NCBI GenBank assembly: GCA_022511265.1
Contig: JAFLRX010000017.1
Location: 1-48,533 of the forward strand
Direction of reading: 5' to 3'
DNA length: 48,533 nucleotides
DNA from: Eubacterium sp.
GTDB lineage: Bacteria > Bacillota > Clostridia > Oscillospirales > Ruminococcaceae
The position numbers and the translations under genes are program-made. Positions 40,316-48,533 of the stretch are shown here, in pieces (positions within the stretch are counted from its first letter, which is position 1; each line of letters begins with the position of its first letter). The notes beneath the pieces were generated by a model that had not been told where the DNA came from, ran no database searches, and saw nothing but the letters and a program-made list of their open reading frames with translations.

Positions 40316-41986
40316 ATGAAAGAAAAAGTATCATCTATTTTTTTGAATAGACGCTGGCTCGCAAGCCTTTTGGTCATTGCGGTCATATTGACCTGCGCTG
40401 TCGTTGTGCTGTGCTCGGATAGCTCTTATTATCTCGGCTATGACAGCAGCGTTACCGGAATAGACGACGGCTGGGCCGACGATGACGGGCAGGTATATTC
40501 ACTCAGCGAGCTGCCCAACGGAGAGATAACTCTTCACCACTCTACGCAGGGGCTGGAGCTGGATAATATGCGGCTTTGCATGAAGAGCGTCGATACGTTC
40601 TTTGAGGTTTTTGCGGACGGACAGATGATATATTCCTACCGACCTGAGCAGTCCGCGCTGCTGGGGCAGTCGTACGGAATGTACATCCACGCGATACCCG
40701 TGCCGGAGACCGCAGGCACTATCACGCTGAAAATGGAAGCTATTTTTGCCGATTCGCCCCCGGCGATACTCAATGCCGTTATCGAAGACCCGGGAATGTT
40801 TATGGGAGATATATTCAACGAGGGCATACCGGGCTTTTGCGTATGTCTGCTGATGCTGATACTCGGCGTAATCATGATAGTTTCCGGTGCGTTTACCGTA
40901 TACGGTAAGAACAGCGGACATCATATAGAGGTTTTCACACTGGGCATTTTCGCGGTGCTTGTGGCAATATGGTCGGTTAACGACACCCTGATACTTCAGG
41001 TGCTGACCCAAAGCCCCGCAACAGTACGGCTGATGAATTACATAACCCTCATCTTCCTGCCGTACTTTATAGTTTCGTTTATCGCCAGCGCGACCAACAA
41101 GCATAAATCGCCGCTGCTGCCCATCCTGTTCGGTATGATATGCGTTAATTTCATACTTAACATATCGCTGACGGTAACGGGCGTTTCGGATTATTTTGAG
41201 CTTGTCAAGATCTCGCAGGGCGTTATTGTCGTTGCTTTGGCGATCGCGATATATTTTGTTGTTTCTGCCGTGCGGCATAAACAGGTAGAGAAAAGATTTC
41301 TGCGGACGTTTATTATCGGGATATGCGCTATCACGGTCGGCGCGATGGTTGACCTGATAAAATTCCGCGTTACTACGAATGTTTTGCAGGAGACCAGCCT
41401 GTACGCGCGTATGGGCAGTCTGCTGTTCCTTATGCTTATAGGATTGTACCTGATACGGGAAAACCGCCGTATCCAGATAAAAAACAGCCGCGCGTTGGCG
41501 CGTCTCGCCTATACCGACGGACTTACCGGGCTGAAAAACAGACTTGCGTTCAATGACGCGGAGTCGTATCTTAAAAAGAACCCCGACGCAAAGTATATGA
41601 TAATCCAGTTCGACATCAACGACCTTAAAAAGGTCAACGACGTGTACGGTCATGCCGAGGGCGACAGACATATCAACGGCGCGGCGGGAATAATCCGTGA
41701 CAGTATAGGTGATGCGGGCGAATGCTACCGAATAGGCGGAGACGAGTTTGTCGCGATCGTTACCGGACCCGACGTTGAGAAGGTTGCGCGGCACGCAATA
41801 GATAAGATGGAAAAGCTGACGGAAGAATATAACGCAAAAAATAAGCCGCCCGTGCTGCTGGATATTGCTTACGGAATGGCAGAGTTCACGGCGTCTGACG
41901 GCGATGTTGAAAAATCCTTCCGCCTTGCCGACAAAAAAATGTACGAATGCAAGCGAGTAAAAAAGCAGAAGAGCGCAGAAGCATAA
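40316..41986 (+). CDS. 7TM-sensor diguanylate cyclase
   Basis: A 556-residue membrane protein. A first membrane segment (about 14-33) is followed by about 145 residues outside the cell with a beta-rich pattern and GQMIYSYRPEQ, then seven hydrophobic segments (about 172-385), the layout of 7TMR-DISM receptors. The GGDEF domain follows (about 398-545), with YTDGLTGLKNR, DINDLKKVNDVYGH and intact RIGGDEF. No RxxD site stands five residues before GGDEF. It should make cyclic-di-GMP in response to a bound carbohydrate or other ligand, as proposed for that receptor type. It is 107 bases after the DAHP synthase gene, with no clear promoter found. Confidence 0.92.
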   Translation: MKEKVSSIFLNRRWLASLLVIAVILTCAVVVLCSDSSYYLGYDSSVTGIDDGWADDDGQVYSLSELPNGEITLHHSTQGLELDNMRLCMKSVDTFFEVFADGQMIYSYRPEQSALLGQSYGMYIHAIPVPETAGTITLKMEAIFADSPPAILNAVIEDPGMFMGDIFNEGIPGFCVCLLMLILGVIMIVSGAFTVYGKNSGHHIEVFTLGIFAVLVAIWSVNDTLILQVLTQSPATVRLMNYITLIFLPYFIVSFIASATNKHKSPLLPILFGMICVNFILNISLTVTGVSDYFELVKISQGVIVVALAIAIYFVVSAVRHKQVEKRFLRTFIIGICAITVGAMVDLIKFRVTTNVLQETSLYARMGSLLFLMLIGLYLIRENRRIQIKNSRALARLAYTDGLTGLKNRLAFNDAESYLKKNPDAKYMIIQFDINDLKKVNDVYGHAEGDRHINGAAGIIRDSIGDAGECYRIGGDEFVAIVTGPDVEKVARHAIDKMEKLTEEYNAKNKPPVLLDIAYGMAEFTASDGDVEKSFRLADKKMYECKRVKKQKSAEA

Positions 41987-42014
41987 TAAAAAACCGCCCA
42001 TCAGGGCGGTTTTT
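41985..42014. terminator. Bidirectional terminator between GGDEF gene and guaB
   Basis: AAAAACCGCCC and GGGCGGTTTTT form the stem around ATCA, with A-rich and T-rich flanks that can end transcription from both sides. Confidence 0.88.
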
Positions 42015-42018
42015 ATTA

Positions 42019-43527
42019 TCACTCCGCTCTGCCGGAGCGGTTTTCTTTAAGTATAACGTCGTGCGAGCCGCCCTCGACTATACTTGTCGAGGATACCAGC
42101 GTCAGCCGCGCGTTCTTCTGGAAATCGGGGATATTCAGACATCCGCAGTTGCACATTGTCGAGCGCACCTTTGACAGCGAGCGGGTGACGTTGTCCTTAA
42201 GACTGCCCGCATAGGGTACATAGCTGTCAACGCCTTCTTCAAAGGACAGCTTTGCGTCGCCGCCCATATCGTATCTCTGCCAGTTTCTCGCGCGGTTAGA
42301 GCCCTCGCCCCAGTATTCCTTAACATAGCTGCCGTTTACGAACAGCTTGTTGGTAGGAGACTCGTCAAAGCGGGAGAAATATCTGCCCAGCATCATAAAG
42401 TCAGCGCCCATAGCCAATGCCAGCGTCATGTGATAGTCATGCACGATACCGCCGTCCGAGCATATCGGGATATATATACCGGTCTCTTCAAAGTACTTGT
42501 CACGCTCTTCGCATACTTCTATCAGTGCGGTCGCCTGACCTCTGCCGATACCCTTTTGCTCGCGGGTGATACAGATAGAGCCGCCGCCGATACCTACCTT
42601 GATAAAGTCCGCGCCGCAGTCAGCAAGGAAACGGAAGCCGTCCTTGTCAACGACGTTGCCCGCGCCTACCTTGACCTCGTCGCCGTAGTGCGCCCTTATC
42701 CATTCTATCGTCAGCTTTTGCCATTCGGTATAGCCCTCAGAGCTGTCTATGCACAGTACGTCCGCTCCTGCCTCTACCAGTGCGGGTACGCGCTCGGCAT
42801 AGTCACGGGTGTTTATGCCCGCGCCGACCATATAACGCTTTTTAGCGTCCAGCAGCTCGTGCTGGTTTTCCTTGTGCTGCTCGTAGTCTTTTCTGAATAC
42901 GAAATATCTGAGTACGCCGTTGTCGTCCACTATCGGCAGCGCGTTCAGCTTGTGGTCCCAGATAATGTCGTTAGCTTCTTTTAAGGTAGTATCCGCAGGT
43001 GCGGTTATCAGCTTTTCAAGCGGGGTCATAAACTCCTTTACCTTGGTGTCGGTGGTCATTCTCGATACGCGATAGTCGCGGCTGGTGACCAGACCGAGCA
43101 GCTTGCCGTTGGCGGTGCCGTCCTCGGTGACCGGCATGGTAGAGTGTCCGGTTTTCTTCTTCAGCGCCAGTACGTCTGCCAGCGTCATCTCAGGTGAAAG
43201 GTTAGAGTCACTGGTAACATAGCCTGCCTTATAGCTCTTTACCCGCGCGACCATAGCCGCCTCGTCCTCAACCGTCTGCGAGCCGTAGATAAAGGACAGT
43301 CCGCCCTCTTTAGCCAGCGCAACGGCCATTTTGTCATCCGATACCGACTGCATTATCGCCGATACCAGCGGGATGTTCATGTAGATCTTGCTTTCCTCGC
43401 CCTTTTTGAATTTTACCACGGGGGTCCTGAGAGATACGTTGGCGGGAATACACTCAGCCGATGAATAGCCGGGTACCAGCAGATACTCTCCAAAGGTATG
43501 CGACGGTTCACTGTAAATAAAAGCCAT
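42019..43527 (-). CDS. guaB: Inosine-5'-monophosphate dehydrogenase
   Basis: A 502-residue enzyme making XMP from IMP with NAD, the committed step to GMP. The catalytic loop is [20 protein letters not shown], with the active Cys after [16 protein letters not shown] and [12 protein letters not shown] are substrate and NAD blocks. Two CBS domains are inserted at about residues 95-215 ([18 protein letters not shown] and [20 protein letters not shown]). The flap region ([12 protein letters not shown]) is somewhat unlike the classical bacterial GuaB text, closer to the longer form seen in some Clostridia. The gene has its own promoter and a leader with a hairpin. Confidence 0.93.
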   Translation of the reverse strand: MAFIYSEPSHTFGEYLLVPGYSSAECIPANVSLRTPVVKFKKGEESKIYMNIPLVSAIMQSVSDDKMAVALAKEGGLSFIYGSQTVEDEAAMVARVKSYKAGYVTSDSNLSPEMTLADVLALKKKTGHSTMPVTEDGTANGKLLGLVTSRDYRVSRMTTDTKVKEFMTPLEKLITAPADTTLKEANDIIWDHKLNALPIVDDNGVLRYFVFRKDYEQHKENQHELLDAKKRYMVGAGINTRDYAERVPALVEAGADVLCIDSSEGYTEWQKLTIEWIRAHYGDEVKVGAGNVVDKDGFRFLADCGADFIKVGIGGGSICITREQKGIGRGQATALIEVCEERDKYFEETGIYIPICSDGGIVHDYHMTLALAMGADFMMLGRYFSRFDESPTNKLFVNGSYVKEYWGEGSNRARNWQRYDMGGDAKLSFEEGVDSYVPYAGSLKDNVTRSLSKVRSTMCNCGCLNIPDFQKNARLTLVSSTSIVEGGSHDVILKENRSGRAE

Positions 43528-43554
43528 ACTTTTCTCCTTTCAGATACTAAAAAT

Positions 43555-43640
43555 ATCCGTCGAAAAAACGGATAAACGGATAGAATTTGCCTCTTAAATT
43601 TATTAAATATTATAATAACATTTTCGTGTTCGTTTGTCAA
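43555..43640 (-). promoter_or_regulatory. guaB promoter and leader with alternative hairpins
   Basis: On the minus strand TTGACA (43640-43635) and TATTAT (43617-43612) are 17 bp apart. In the leader ATCCGT occurs twice (81-76 and 73-68 of the 435xx block) and its complement ACGGAT once (43560-43555), so two mutually exclusive stems can form before a short T run. It may be an attenuator or just repeats. Confidence 0.6.
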
Positions 43641-43742
43641 TAGCTTTTGCGGCAGTGTAAACATAAAATGTTGTGCCATTTGTGCTGCTTTTTTTGTGCA
43701 AAAATTTTAATGGATTTTATCGGATTATTTATGTGGAATAAC

Positions 43743-43771
43743 TTGACAAAGCACGCCGATAATACTATAAT
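43743..43771 (+). promoter_or_regulatory. Consensus promoter of the AI-2E transporter gene
   Basis: TTGACA (43743-43748) and TATAAT (43766-43771) have an exact 17-bp spacer. The 281-bp gap between guaB and this gene otherwise holds only AT-rich text. Confidence 0.85.
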
Positions 43772-43808
43772 AAAAATATAAACGCTTTGCAGAAAGGAGA
43801 CGTAAGCC

Positions 43809-45224
43809 GTGAAATATAAATGGGATAAAAAATATCTCTATTGGGGAATAACCGCGTTTTTGGTTTTGGCGGCGGCAAGCGTGTTCTTTATACTGCTGTC
43901 GGAGTTCAAGCAGGTCGCAGGCGCGGTGGGTACCTTTTTGGGCATACTTACGCCGGTGCTGTACGGCTTTATTATTGCGTATGTGCTGTCTCCGGTGGCG
44001 ACGTTTATAGAAAAGCCCTGCCTGCGCAGGCTGTTTTACACAATACAGGACAAAAAGCGCGAGCGGTTCGAGCGGCTGCACCCGGGCGAAGAGCCGCCGC
44101 CCAGGACCTTCCCGGTAAGGCGGGTGGCGAGGGTGATGAGCGTTGTCATCACCATGATGCTGGCGCTGGCACTGGTCATCGGTCTTATATGGATAGTCCT
44201 GCCGGAAATGATAACCACGGTAAATCAGCTGGTGTCGCAGATGCCGACATACGCAAAGCAGCTGACAACATGGGTCAGCGAGACGCTGGAAAACTATCCC
44301 GAGGCGGAGACGTATGTGCTGCAGTTCACCAACGGTTTTTCGGATATGCTGAACAAGTGGCTGTCCACCGAGCTGCTGCCGTCCATGACCAATATATGGG
44401 ACCTTATCACCACCAACGTCATGACTATCATCAGCGTGTCGCTGAACCTGCTGCTCGGCTTTGTTATAGCTATCTACTTCCTTAACAGTAAAGAGCTTTT
44501 TGCCGCGCAGTTCAAGAAAGTGACCTACTGCCTGTTCAAGACCCGCACCGCCAACAAGCTTATCGGCACGGTGCGCGATATTCATAAATCCTTCGGTCAG
44601 TTTATCACCGGCACCCTTATCAACGCCTTTATAGTCGGCGCAATGTATATCGTGGTGCTTAGCATATTCGATATGGAATACGCTATACTTATCAGCGTAA
44701 TTATGGGCATCACCTGTATCATACCGTATTTCGGCCCGTTTATCGGGGCGGTGCCGTGTATGCTGCTGTTGCTGCTTGCCGACCCGTGGCAGTGCGTGTC
44801 TTTCTTCATAATAATGATGGTGATACAGCTGCTGGACGGCAACGTTATCTCGCCGAAGATAATCGGCGACAGTACGGGTCTGTCAAGCTTCTGGGTAATA
44901 TTCGGTATGCTGGTGGGACAGGGAATATTCGGCTTTGCCGGACTTATCATAGGCATACCGCTGTTCGCGGTCATCTACGCGTTTGTCAAGGGGCGCGTGG
45001 TGCACGGACTGGAAAGGCACGACCTTCCGCAGGACTCCGACGATTACCGCGAGATACATCATATAGACGAGGAGACGGGCGAGCCGGTGCTGTTCCCCCA
45101 TCCCCCGTATAAGAAAAAAGACCCCGAAAAGCGCAGCTTTAGACTGTCCAAAAAGAAGAAAAAAGATGCATCCGAGCCGATAAAGGCAAAGACCACCTCC
45201 GAAACACAGGATAAAAAAGAATAA
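43809..45224 (+). CDS. AI-2E family transporter
   Basis: A 471-residue membrane protein of the AI-2E/PerM (UPF0118) family. GTG 43809 is the start, with AAAGGAG nine bases upstream. About eight hydrophobic segments are present: two near 10-55, one near 105-125, and the rest between 200 and 390. The long stretch at about 130-195 (TTVNQLVSQMPTYAKQLTTW) is the helical extracellular region of the family. The C-terminal 70 residues are a charged Lys/Glu-rich tail. Members move small hydrophilic compounds or protons; a link to autoinducer-2 is known only for a few. The substrate here is unknown. Confidence 0.9.
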   Translation: MKYKWDKKYLYWGITAFLVLAAASVFFILLSEFKQVAGAVGTFLGILTPVLYGFIIAYVLSPVATFIEKPCLRRLFYTIQDKKRERFERLHPGEEPPPRTFPVRRVARVMSVVITMMLALALVIGLIWIVLPEMITTVNQLVSQMPTYAKQLTTWVSETLENYPEAETYVLQFTNGFSDMLNKWLSTELLPSMTNIWDLITTNVMTIISVSLNLLLGFVIAIYFLNSKELFAAQFKKVTYCLFKTRTANKLIGTVRDIHKSFGQFITGTLINAFIVGAMYIVVLSIFDMEYAILISVIMGITCIIPYFGPFIGAVPCMLLLLLADPWQCVSFFIIMMVIQLLDGNVISPKIIGDSTGLSSFWVIFGMLVGQGIFGFAGLIIGIPLFAVIYAFVKGRVVHGLERHDLPQDSDDYREIHHIDEETGEPVLFPHPPYKKKDPEKRSFRLSKKKKKDASEPIKAKTTSETQDKKE

Positions 45225-45281
45225 TCATTAGCCGCAGACATCTGCGGCTGAATTGTTAAGTTATATGGAAAGGATAAATAT

Positions 45282-46811
45282 ATGCCTGTATCAAAAGTCA
45301 AATCCCCCCTGCTGGTCACCCCCGAACAGATGAAGGCCGCCGAGCGGTACACCGAGGACGGCGGCACGTCCTGCGCGGTGCTGATGGACAACGTCGGCAG
45401 AGAGACCGCCGAGGGGCTGTCTGACATTGTCGGAGCGGGCGGCAAGAACATCGTTATCCTCTGCGGCAGCGGCAACAACGGCGGCGACGGCTTTGCGGCG
45501 GGAAAATACCTGTCTCGTAAAAATGCGAAGGTCACCGTTGTGCTTGTCTCAGGACAGCCGAAAACCGATTTGGCAAAGCAGTGCTTTGACCGCTGTCTGC
45601 CGTATTTCGGCAGTGTGTCGGATTACGGCGAAAACCCCGACAAGGCTATAAAAGCCATATCCGACGCTGATGTTATCCTTGACTGCGTGTACGGCACAGG
45701 CTTTCACGGAGAGCTGACAGATAGCGTCGCCGGGTTGTTTAAGTGCTGCAATGAGAGCGGCGCGTTCAAAGCCAGCGTAGACGTAGCCTCCGGCTGTAAT
45801 GCCCTGACAGGCGAGGTATGCGAGGACGCGTTTTGCGCCGATGTCACCTTTGCCGCGGGGGCGGTAAAGGCGGGGCAGATAATACAGCCCGCGGCAGAGC
45901 TGTCGGGTGAGATAATAACATTGGAAATAGGGATAAAGGGTTATCCCGAATATATCGCCGAAATAAACAATGACGGGCTGCTGGGGCTGCTGCCGAGACG
46001 AAAACGCTTTTCCCATAAGGGGACGTTCGGCAGGCTGCTGAACGTCGCGGGCAGCGACAGCTTTCCGGGGGCGGCGTGGCTGTCCACCCATGCGGCAATG
46101 CGTATCGGCGTGGGGATAGTTACGCTGGCGTCGGTCAAGGGTGTGACCGACACAGTCGCCGCGACATTGCACGAATGTACCTTTCTCCCGCTGAAAAACG
46201 GAGCGGGGTACATTGATGAGGAGGATATAAAGGATATCGTCAAGGCGGCGCGGTCCGCGACGGCGGTGACGGTCGGCTGCGGCATGGGAGACAGGGAGGA
46301 CACCCGCCTTACGGTAAAGGCGCTGGTCGAAAATACAAATTGTCCGATAGTAATAGACGCGGACGGCATAAATTCGCTTTCCGGACATATACATGAACTA
46401 AAGGACAACACAAACAGACTGCTGTTTACCCCGCACCCGAAAGAATTTTCCCGTATCAGCGGGCTGTCGGTCGAAGAGATACTGAGAGACCCTGTGGGCG
46501 CTGCAAGGTCGTTTGCCATAGAGCAGGGCGTATATCTGCTGTTAAAGGGAGCGTACTCGGTCATTGCCGCGCCTGACGGCAGGCTTGCCGTCAACATGAG
46601 CGGCAACGCCGCCCTTGCCAAAGGCGGCAGCGGCGACTGCCTGACAGGTACGATAGGCGGACTGCTGGCACAGGGACTTTCACCGTGGAACGCAGCGCGG
46701 CTGGGTGCGTATATTGCGGGGCTGGCGGCCGAAAAGGCAGCCGAGACCCGCGCGATGAGCGGCATACTGCCCGGAGAGCTGGCAGACCTGTATCCGTATA
46801 TTTTGAAATAA
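45282..46811 (+). CDS. nnr: Bifunctional NAD(P)HX epimerase / dehydratase
   Basis: A 509-residue repair enzyme for hydrated NADH and NADPH. The N-terminal YjeF epimerase domain (about 10-215) has GSGNNGGDGFAAGKYL. The C-terminal ADP-dependent dehydratase (about 225-505) has HKGTFGRLLNVAGS, IVIDADGINSL, TPHPKEFSRI and AKGGSGDCLTG, the family's ATP/ADP-binding block. Length fits the fused bacterial form. AAAGGA precedes the ATG. It follows the AI-2E gene by 57 bases, and a short hairpin (45230-45249) lies between them without a T run. Confidence 0.96.
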   Translation: MPVSKVKSPLLVTPEQMKAAERYTEDGGTSCAVLMDNVGRETAEGLSDIVGAGGKNIVILCGSGNNGGDGFAAGKYLSRKNAKVTVVLVSGQPKTDLAKQCFDRCLPYFGSVSDYGENPDKAIKAISDADVILDCVYGTGFHGELTDSVAGLFKCCNESGAFKASVDVASGCNALTGEVCEDAFCADVTFAAGAVKAGQIIQPAAELSGEIITLEIGIKGYPEYIAEINNDGLLGLLPRRKRFSHKGTFGRLLNVAGSDSFPGAAWLSTHAAMRIGVGIVTLASVKGVTDTVAATLHECTFLPLKNGAGYIDEEDIKDIVKAARSATAVTVGCGMGDREDTRLTVKALVENTNCPIVIDADGINSLSGHIHELKDNTNRLLFTPHPKEFSRISGLSVEEILRDPVGAARSFAIEQGVYLLLKGAYSVIAAPDGRLAVNMSGNAALAKGGSGDCLTGTIGGLLAQGLSPWNAARLGAYIAGLAAEKAAETRAMSGILPGELADLYPYILK

Positions 46812-46856
46812 GCGTTACGCGGTAGTCTGAAACGTTGTCGGAAACGAGGAAAATTT

Positions 46857-47351
46857 ATGTCTAAGACAATGTTTGTTACCGTTATTATAGGCTGTATACT
46901 GCTGTTTTCCGCATGCGAGGGAGCAGGCGCGCCTATGCTGCGCTTTGACGGGGATGTCGGCTTTTCGGGCGAGCTGAAATGCGAGACGCTGACCGCACAG
47001 GCGGATTTTGCCCGCAGCGACGGAGACTGGACGGTCACCTTTACATCACCGGAAAGCATAAGCGGTCTGACGCTGAGCATCAGCGGAGAGAACGTCAGCG
47101 CAACGCTGGACGGGATAAGCTTTGAGTTCCCGGATGAGGGGATGCGGTTCAAGAGTGCGGCGACCTACGTCACCGACGTAATAGATATGCTTGATGAAAG
47201 CGTGTCCGCTCAAAAGGACGGAGAAACCTTATCCGTAAGCGGCACAAATCAGCAGGGTAATTATAAAATAACCGCAGACGCAAGCGGCAAGCTGCTGTCA
47301 GTCAGCTCGGCAGAGGTGACTTTTACAGCATTTGCAGACGAGCAGCAATAA
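46857..47351 (+). CDS. Small lipoprotein, unknown function
   Basis: A 164-residue protein with a lipoprotein signal peptide: a hydrophobic run and LFSAC give Cys20 as the anchor. The body alternates polar beta strands (VGFSGELKCETL, ADFARSDGDWTVTF, SGLTLSISGENVSATLDG), resembling one- or two-sheet sandwich domains like those of LolA/LppX-type or outer-envelope lipoproteins. I recognise no motif. GAGGA lies before the start. It is 45 bases after nnr. Confidence 0.75.
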   Translation: MSKTMFVTVIIGCILLFSACEGAGAPMLRFDGDVGFSGELKCETLTAQADFARSDGDWTVTFTSPESISGLTLSISGENVSATLDGISFEFPDEGMRFKSAATYVTDVIDMLDESVSAQKDGETLSVSGTNQQGNYKITADASGKLLSVSSAEVTFTAFADEQQ

Positions 47352-47387
47352 AATATTCTTTTTCCTAAAAAAAGAAATAAAACTATG

Positions 47388-47416
47388 TTGACATCCCGAA
47401 AAAAATATGTTAAAAT
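47388..47416 (+). promoter_or_regulatory. Promoter of the pilin-like gene, with overlapping inverted repeat
   Basis: TTGACA (47388-47393) and TAAAAT (47411-47416) are 17 bp apart. TCCCGAAAAA (47394-47403) directly after the -35 box is matched by TTTTTCGGGA (47433-47442) next to the ribosome binding site. Confidence 0.8.
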
Positions 47417-47451
47417 AACCTATATACAACAATTTTTCGGGAGGTACGTCA

Positions 47452-48147
47452 ATGCTTAGATACTTATACTCCAAAAAAGGCTTTACGATGGTCGAGCTTA
47501 TCGTGGTAATAGCGATAATCGGCATACTCGCCGCTATGATGCTTCCGGGTCTTCTCGGCGCGGGCAGACCGGCAGAGGCCAATTCCAAAGCGGAGAGCTT
47601 TTATATAGAGCTGCAAAACGTATTTATAGAATACAAGGCTAACAACAGCAACCTGTCGACTGCCGATGCGCCTTATATGGATTCCGGCTATTACAAGCTG
47701 CCGGAGGACCCGGCGGATGACGATCCGGATAACGACGTATACGCGCAGGACGGAGAGTATCTGCTGCTGTACGCTTACGCTGAAAAGAACGGTGAGTTTG
47801 ATGACGTTAAGGTGTCGCTTGTCAGCGGCGCATTGCCTGAGGTCAGCTACAACCTTGCACTGACCGGCAATTCCGACCCCGCCCTTGCGAAAAAGCTGAA
47901 CGACAGATCCTTCGGCGATGAATCGGGATATTACCTCGCGCTGATAGACAGTCAGTGCCGTGTACTGGAGACTTACTGGTGCAGCGTTGAGTTCTCGGAT
48001 GTTTTCAGTACATACGAGGCCGGTCACGCTGCCGGCGCGGTAACCTTTACCGATGATAATTATGTAGGTAATTTCTGCGTGGGTGCCTGCCCGATAGAGT
48101 TCAATTCACGGGGACTTAAAATGTTCGTCCTTCCGATAGGCACATAA
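47452..48147 (+). CDS. Type IV pilin-like protein (orphan)
   Basis: A 231-residue protein with a class III signal: KKGFTMVELIVVIAIIGILA, with the prepilin peptidase site after Gly10 and Glu at mature position 5. The hydrophobic helix (about 11-33) is followed by a globular acidic domain with a DPADDDPDNDVYAQDG calcium-like stretch and several aromatic residues. GGGAGGT lies seven bases before the ATG. No pilus ATPase, prepilin peptidase or other pilin is in the window, so it may serve a distant type IV pilus/type II-like system or act as a single pseudopilin. Confidence 0.88.
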   Translation: MLRYLYSKKGFTMVELIVVIAIIGILAAMMLPGLLGAGRPAEANSKAESFYIELQNVFIEYKANNSNLSTADAPYMDSGYYKLPEDPADDDPDNDVYAQDGEYLLLYAYAEKNGEFDDVKVSLVSGALPEVSYNLALTGNSDPALAKKLNDRSFGDESGYYLALIDSQCRVLETYWCSVEFSDVFSTYEAGHAAGAVTFTDDNYVGNFCVGACPIEFNSRGLKMFVLPIGT

Positions 48148-48195
48148 AAGCGCGGCTGTGGCAGAAATCCATAAATAAAGATTATAACTGTTATT

Positions 48196-48358
48196 GAGGG
48201 AGACCCTTTTTCAAAAGGGTCTCCCTTAAATTCCCTCCCGAAAACTTTATGTTTTATTTTTCTCCTGATAGGGCAATACCCTATCAGGAGAAAAATCATA
48301 ATAAAAGTTTTTGGAAAGGGGTATGCCCAGCCTTTTTTCGGAAAGGTTTCCCCCGATA
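48196..48358. repeat. Cluster of palindromes in the terminal intergenic region
   Basis: The first palindrome is GGGAGACCCTTTT with AAAAGGGTCTCCC (from 48198). The second is TCTCCTGATAGGG (48261-48273) with CCCTATCAGGAGA (48279-48291). The latter is enclosed by a longer imperfect pair, AAAACTTTAT and ATAATAAAAGTTTT. A third T/C-rich half follows to 48358. No gene fits this region; from 48148 to 48195 I see nothing. It looks like an intergenic palindromic repeat family or a strong terminator tandem for the pilin gene. Confidence 0.6.
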
Positions 48359-48414
48359 TAACTATAATCTTCCTTGCGAAAGTACGCCGCTGCCGCGCTT
48401 CTTTATGTACGTAT

Positions 48415-48443
48415 TTGACAACAGAGTGATATTATGCTAGAAT
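48415..48443 (+). promoter_or_regulatory. Promoter of a gene or RNA beyond the window
   Basis: TTGACA (48415-48420) and TAGAAT (48438-48443) are 17 bp apart. The remaining 90 bases contain no clear start codon with a ribosome binding site, and have the feel of a repeat end (GCAACGCCGCACAAAG). Confidence 0.7.
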
Positions 48444-48533
48444 GTATATAGGCAACGCCGCACAAAGACCGCCTGACTGCTTTGCACGAAATCTGCTTGC
48501 ATATTTTTCGCCATCTTGCACAGAAATTCCTTG

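Noticed and set aside
38757-40334. Minus-strand open frame of 525 codons opposite ispF and the DAHP synthase
   Set aside because: It is a shadow caused by GC-rich third codon positions; ispF and aroF are certain on the plus strand.
40499-42022. Minus-strand open frame of 507 codons opposite the 7TM diguanylate cyclase
   Set aside because: The plus-strand GGDEF domain and TM pattern are clear; the opposite frame lacks motifs and a ribosome binding site.
45230-45249. Terminator between the AI-2E transporter and nnr
   Set aside because: The hairpin (AGCCGCAGA with TCTGCGGCT) has no T run after it, so readthrough is likely; not listed as a terminator.
1-48533. CRISPR array, tRNA or rRNA genes, prophage or transposase
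   Set aside because: No regularly spaced identical repeats, no cloverleaf or rRNA text, and no phage or transposase motifs were seen on either strand.

Overview
The window looks like chromosomal DNA of an anaerobic, Gram-positive gut-type bacterium of the class Clostridia, most likely in or near the Ruminococcaceae (inference). Pointers are a mid-range GC content, strong AGGAGG-type ribosome binding sites, many near-consensus TTGACA-17-TATAAT promoters, lipoprotein signal peptides, a lipid-anchored GH5 glucanase with a PET-rich linker, a small NPxTG-type surface protein, a YolD/Y-polymerase pair, and the trmK-nif3 and zinc-ribbon kinase families typical of Firmicutes. I saw no rRNA, tRNA, CRISPR array, prophage or transposase gene.

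Layout. 1-430: five consecutive hairpins and a consensus promoter. 427-5113: two diguanylate cyclases (one cytosolic with PAS-like domains, one membrane-bound with a large extracytoplasmic sensor) followed by an orphan sugar-binding lipoprotein. 5179-8633: an OmpR-type response regulator, a promoter with four TCTTAAC repeats, and an ABC exporter operon ending in the sensor kinase. 8690-10663 (minus): a self-regulated tetR-flavoprotein pair and a small P-loop kinase. 10729-15998 (minus): a five-gene operon of two lipoproteins, two large-loop ABC permeases and one ATPase. 16181-20018: a two-TM protein, an HD-GYP phosphodiesterase, and a Y-family polymerase with its YolD partner. 20191-23518: a self-regulated tetR-MFS pair, acylphosphatase and a ferredoxin-containing aldo/keto reductase. 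23751-32578: a P-loop kinase joined in frame to NadA, mnmA, then DUF1858-trmK-nif3-rqcH-valS. 32698-36723: secreted GH5 glucanase, a tiny sortase-type protein, a small unknown, and a zinc-ribbon pseudokinase with PASTA domains. 36821-43527: pheA-ispD-ispF-aroF, a 7TM diguanylate cyclase, and convergent guaB. 43809-48147: AI-2E family transporter, Nnr, a small lipoprotein and an orphan type IV pilin-like protein. 48148-48533: palindromic intergenic DNA ending in the promoter of a gene outside the window.

Themes. Cyclic-di-GMP signalling is dense (three GGDEF proteins, one HD-GYP), with only one of the GGDEF proteins carrying an inhibitory RxxD site. Envelope sensing and export is the second theme (two-component ABC exporter, two-lipoprotein ABC operon, pseudokinase-PASTA). 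The rest is housekeeping: tRNA modification and charging, ribosome rescue, NAD synthesis and repair, aromatic amino acid and isoprenoid synthesis, and GMP synthesis. The most unusual items are the kinase-NadA in-frame fusion, the PASTA pseudokinase, the orphan sugar-binding lipoprotein next to a sensory diguanylate cyclase, and the tiny NPGTG protein with almost no passenger.
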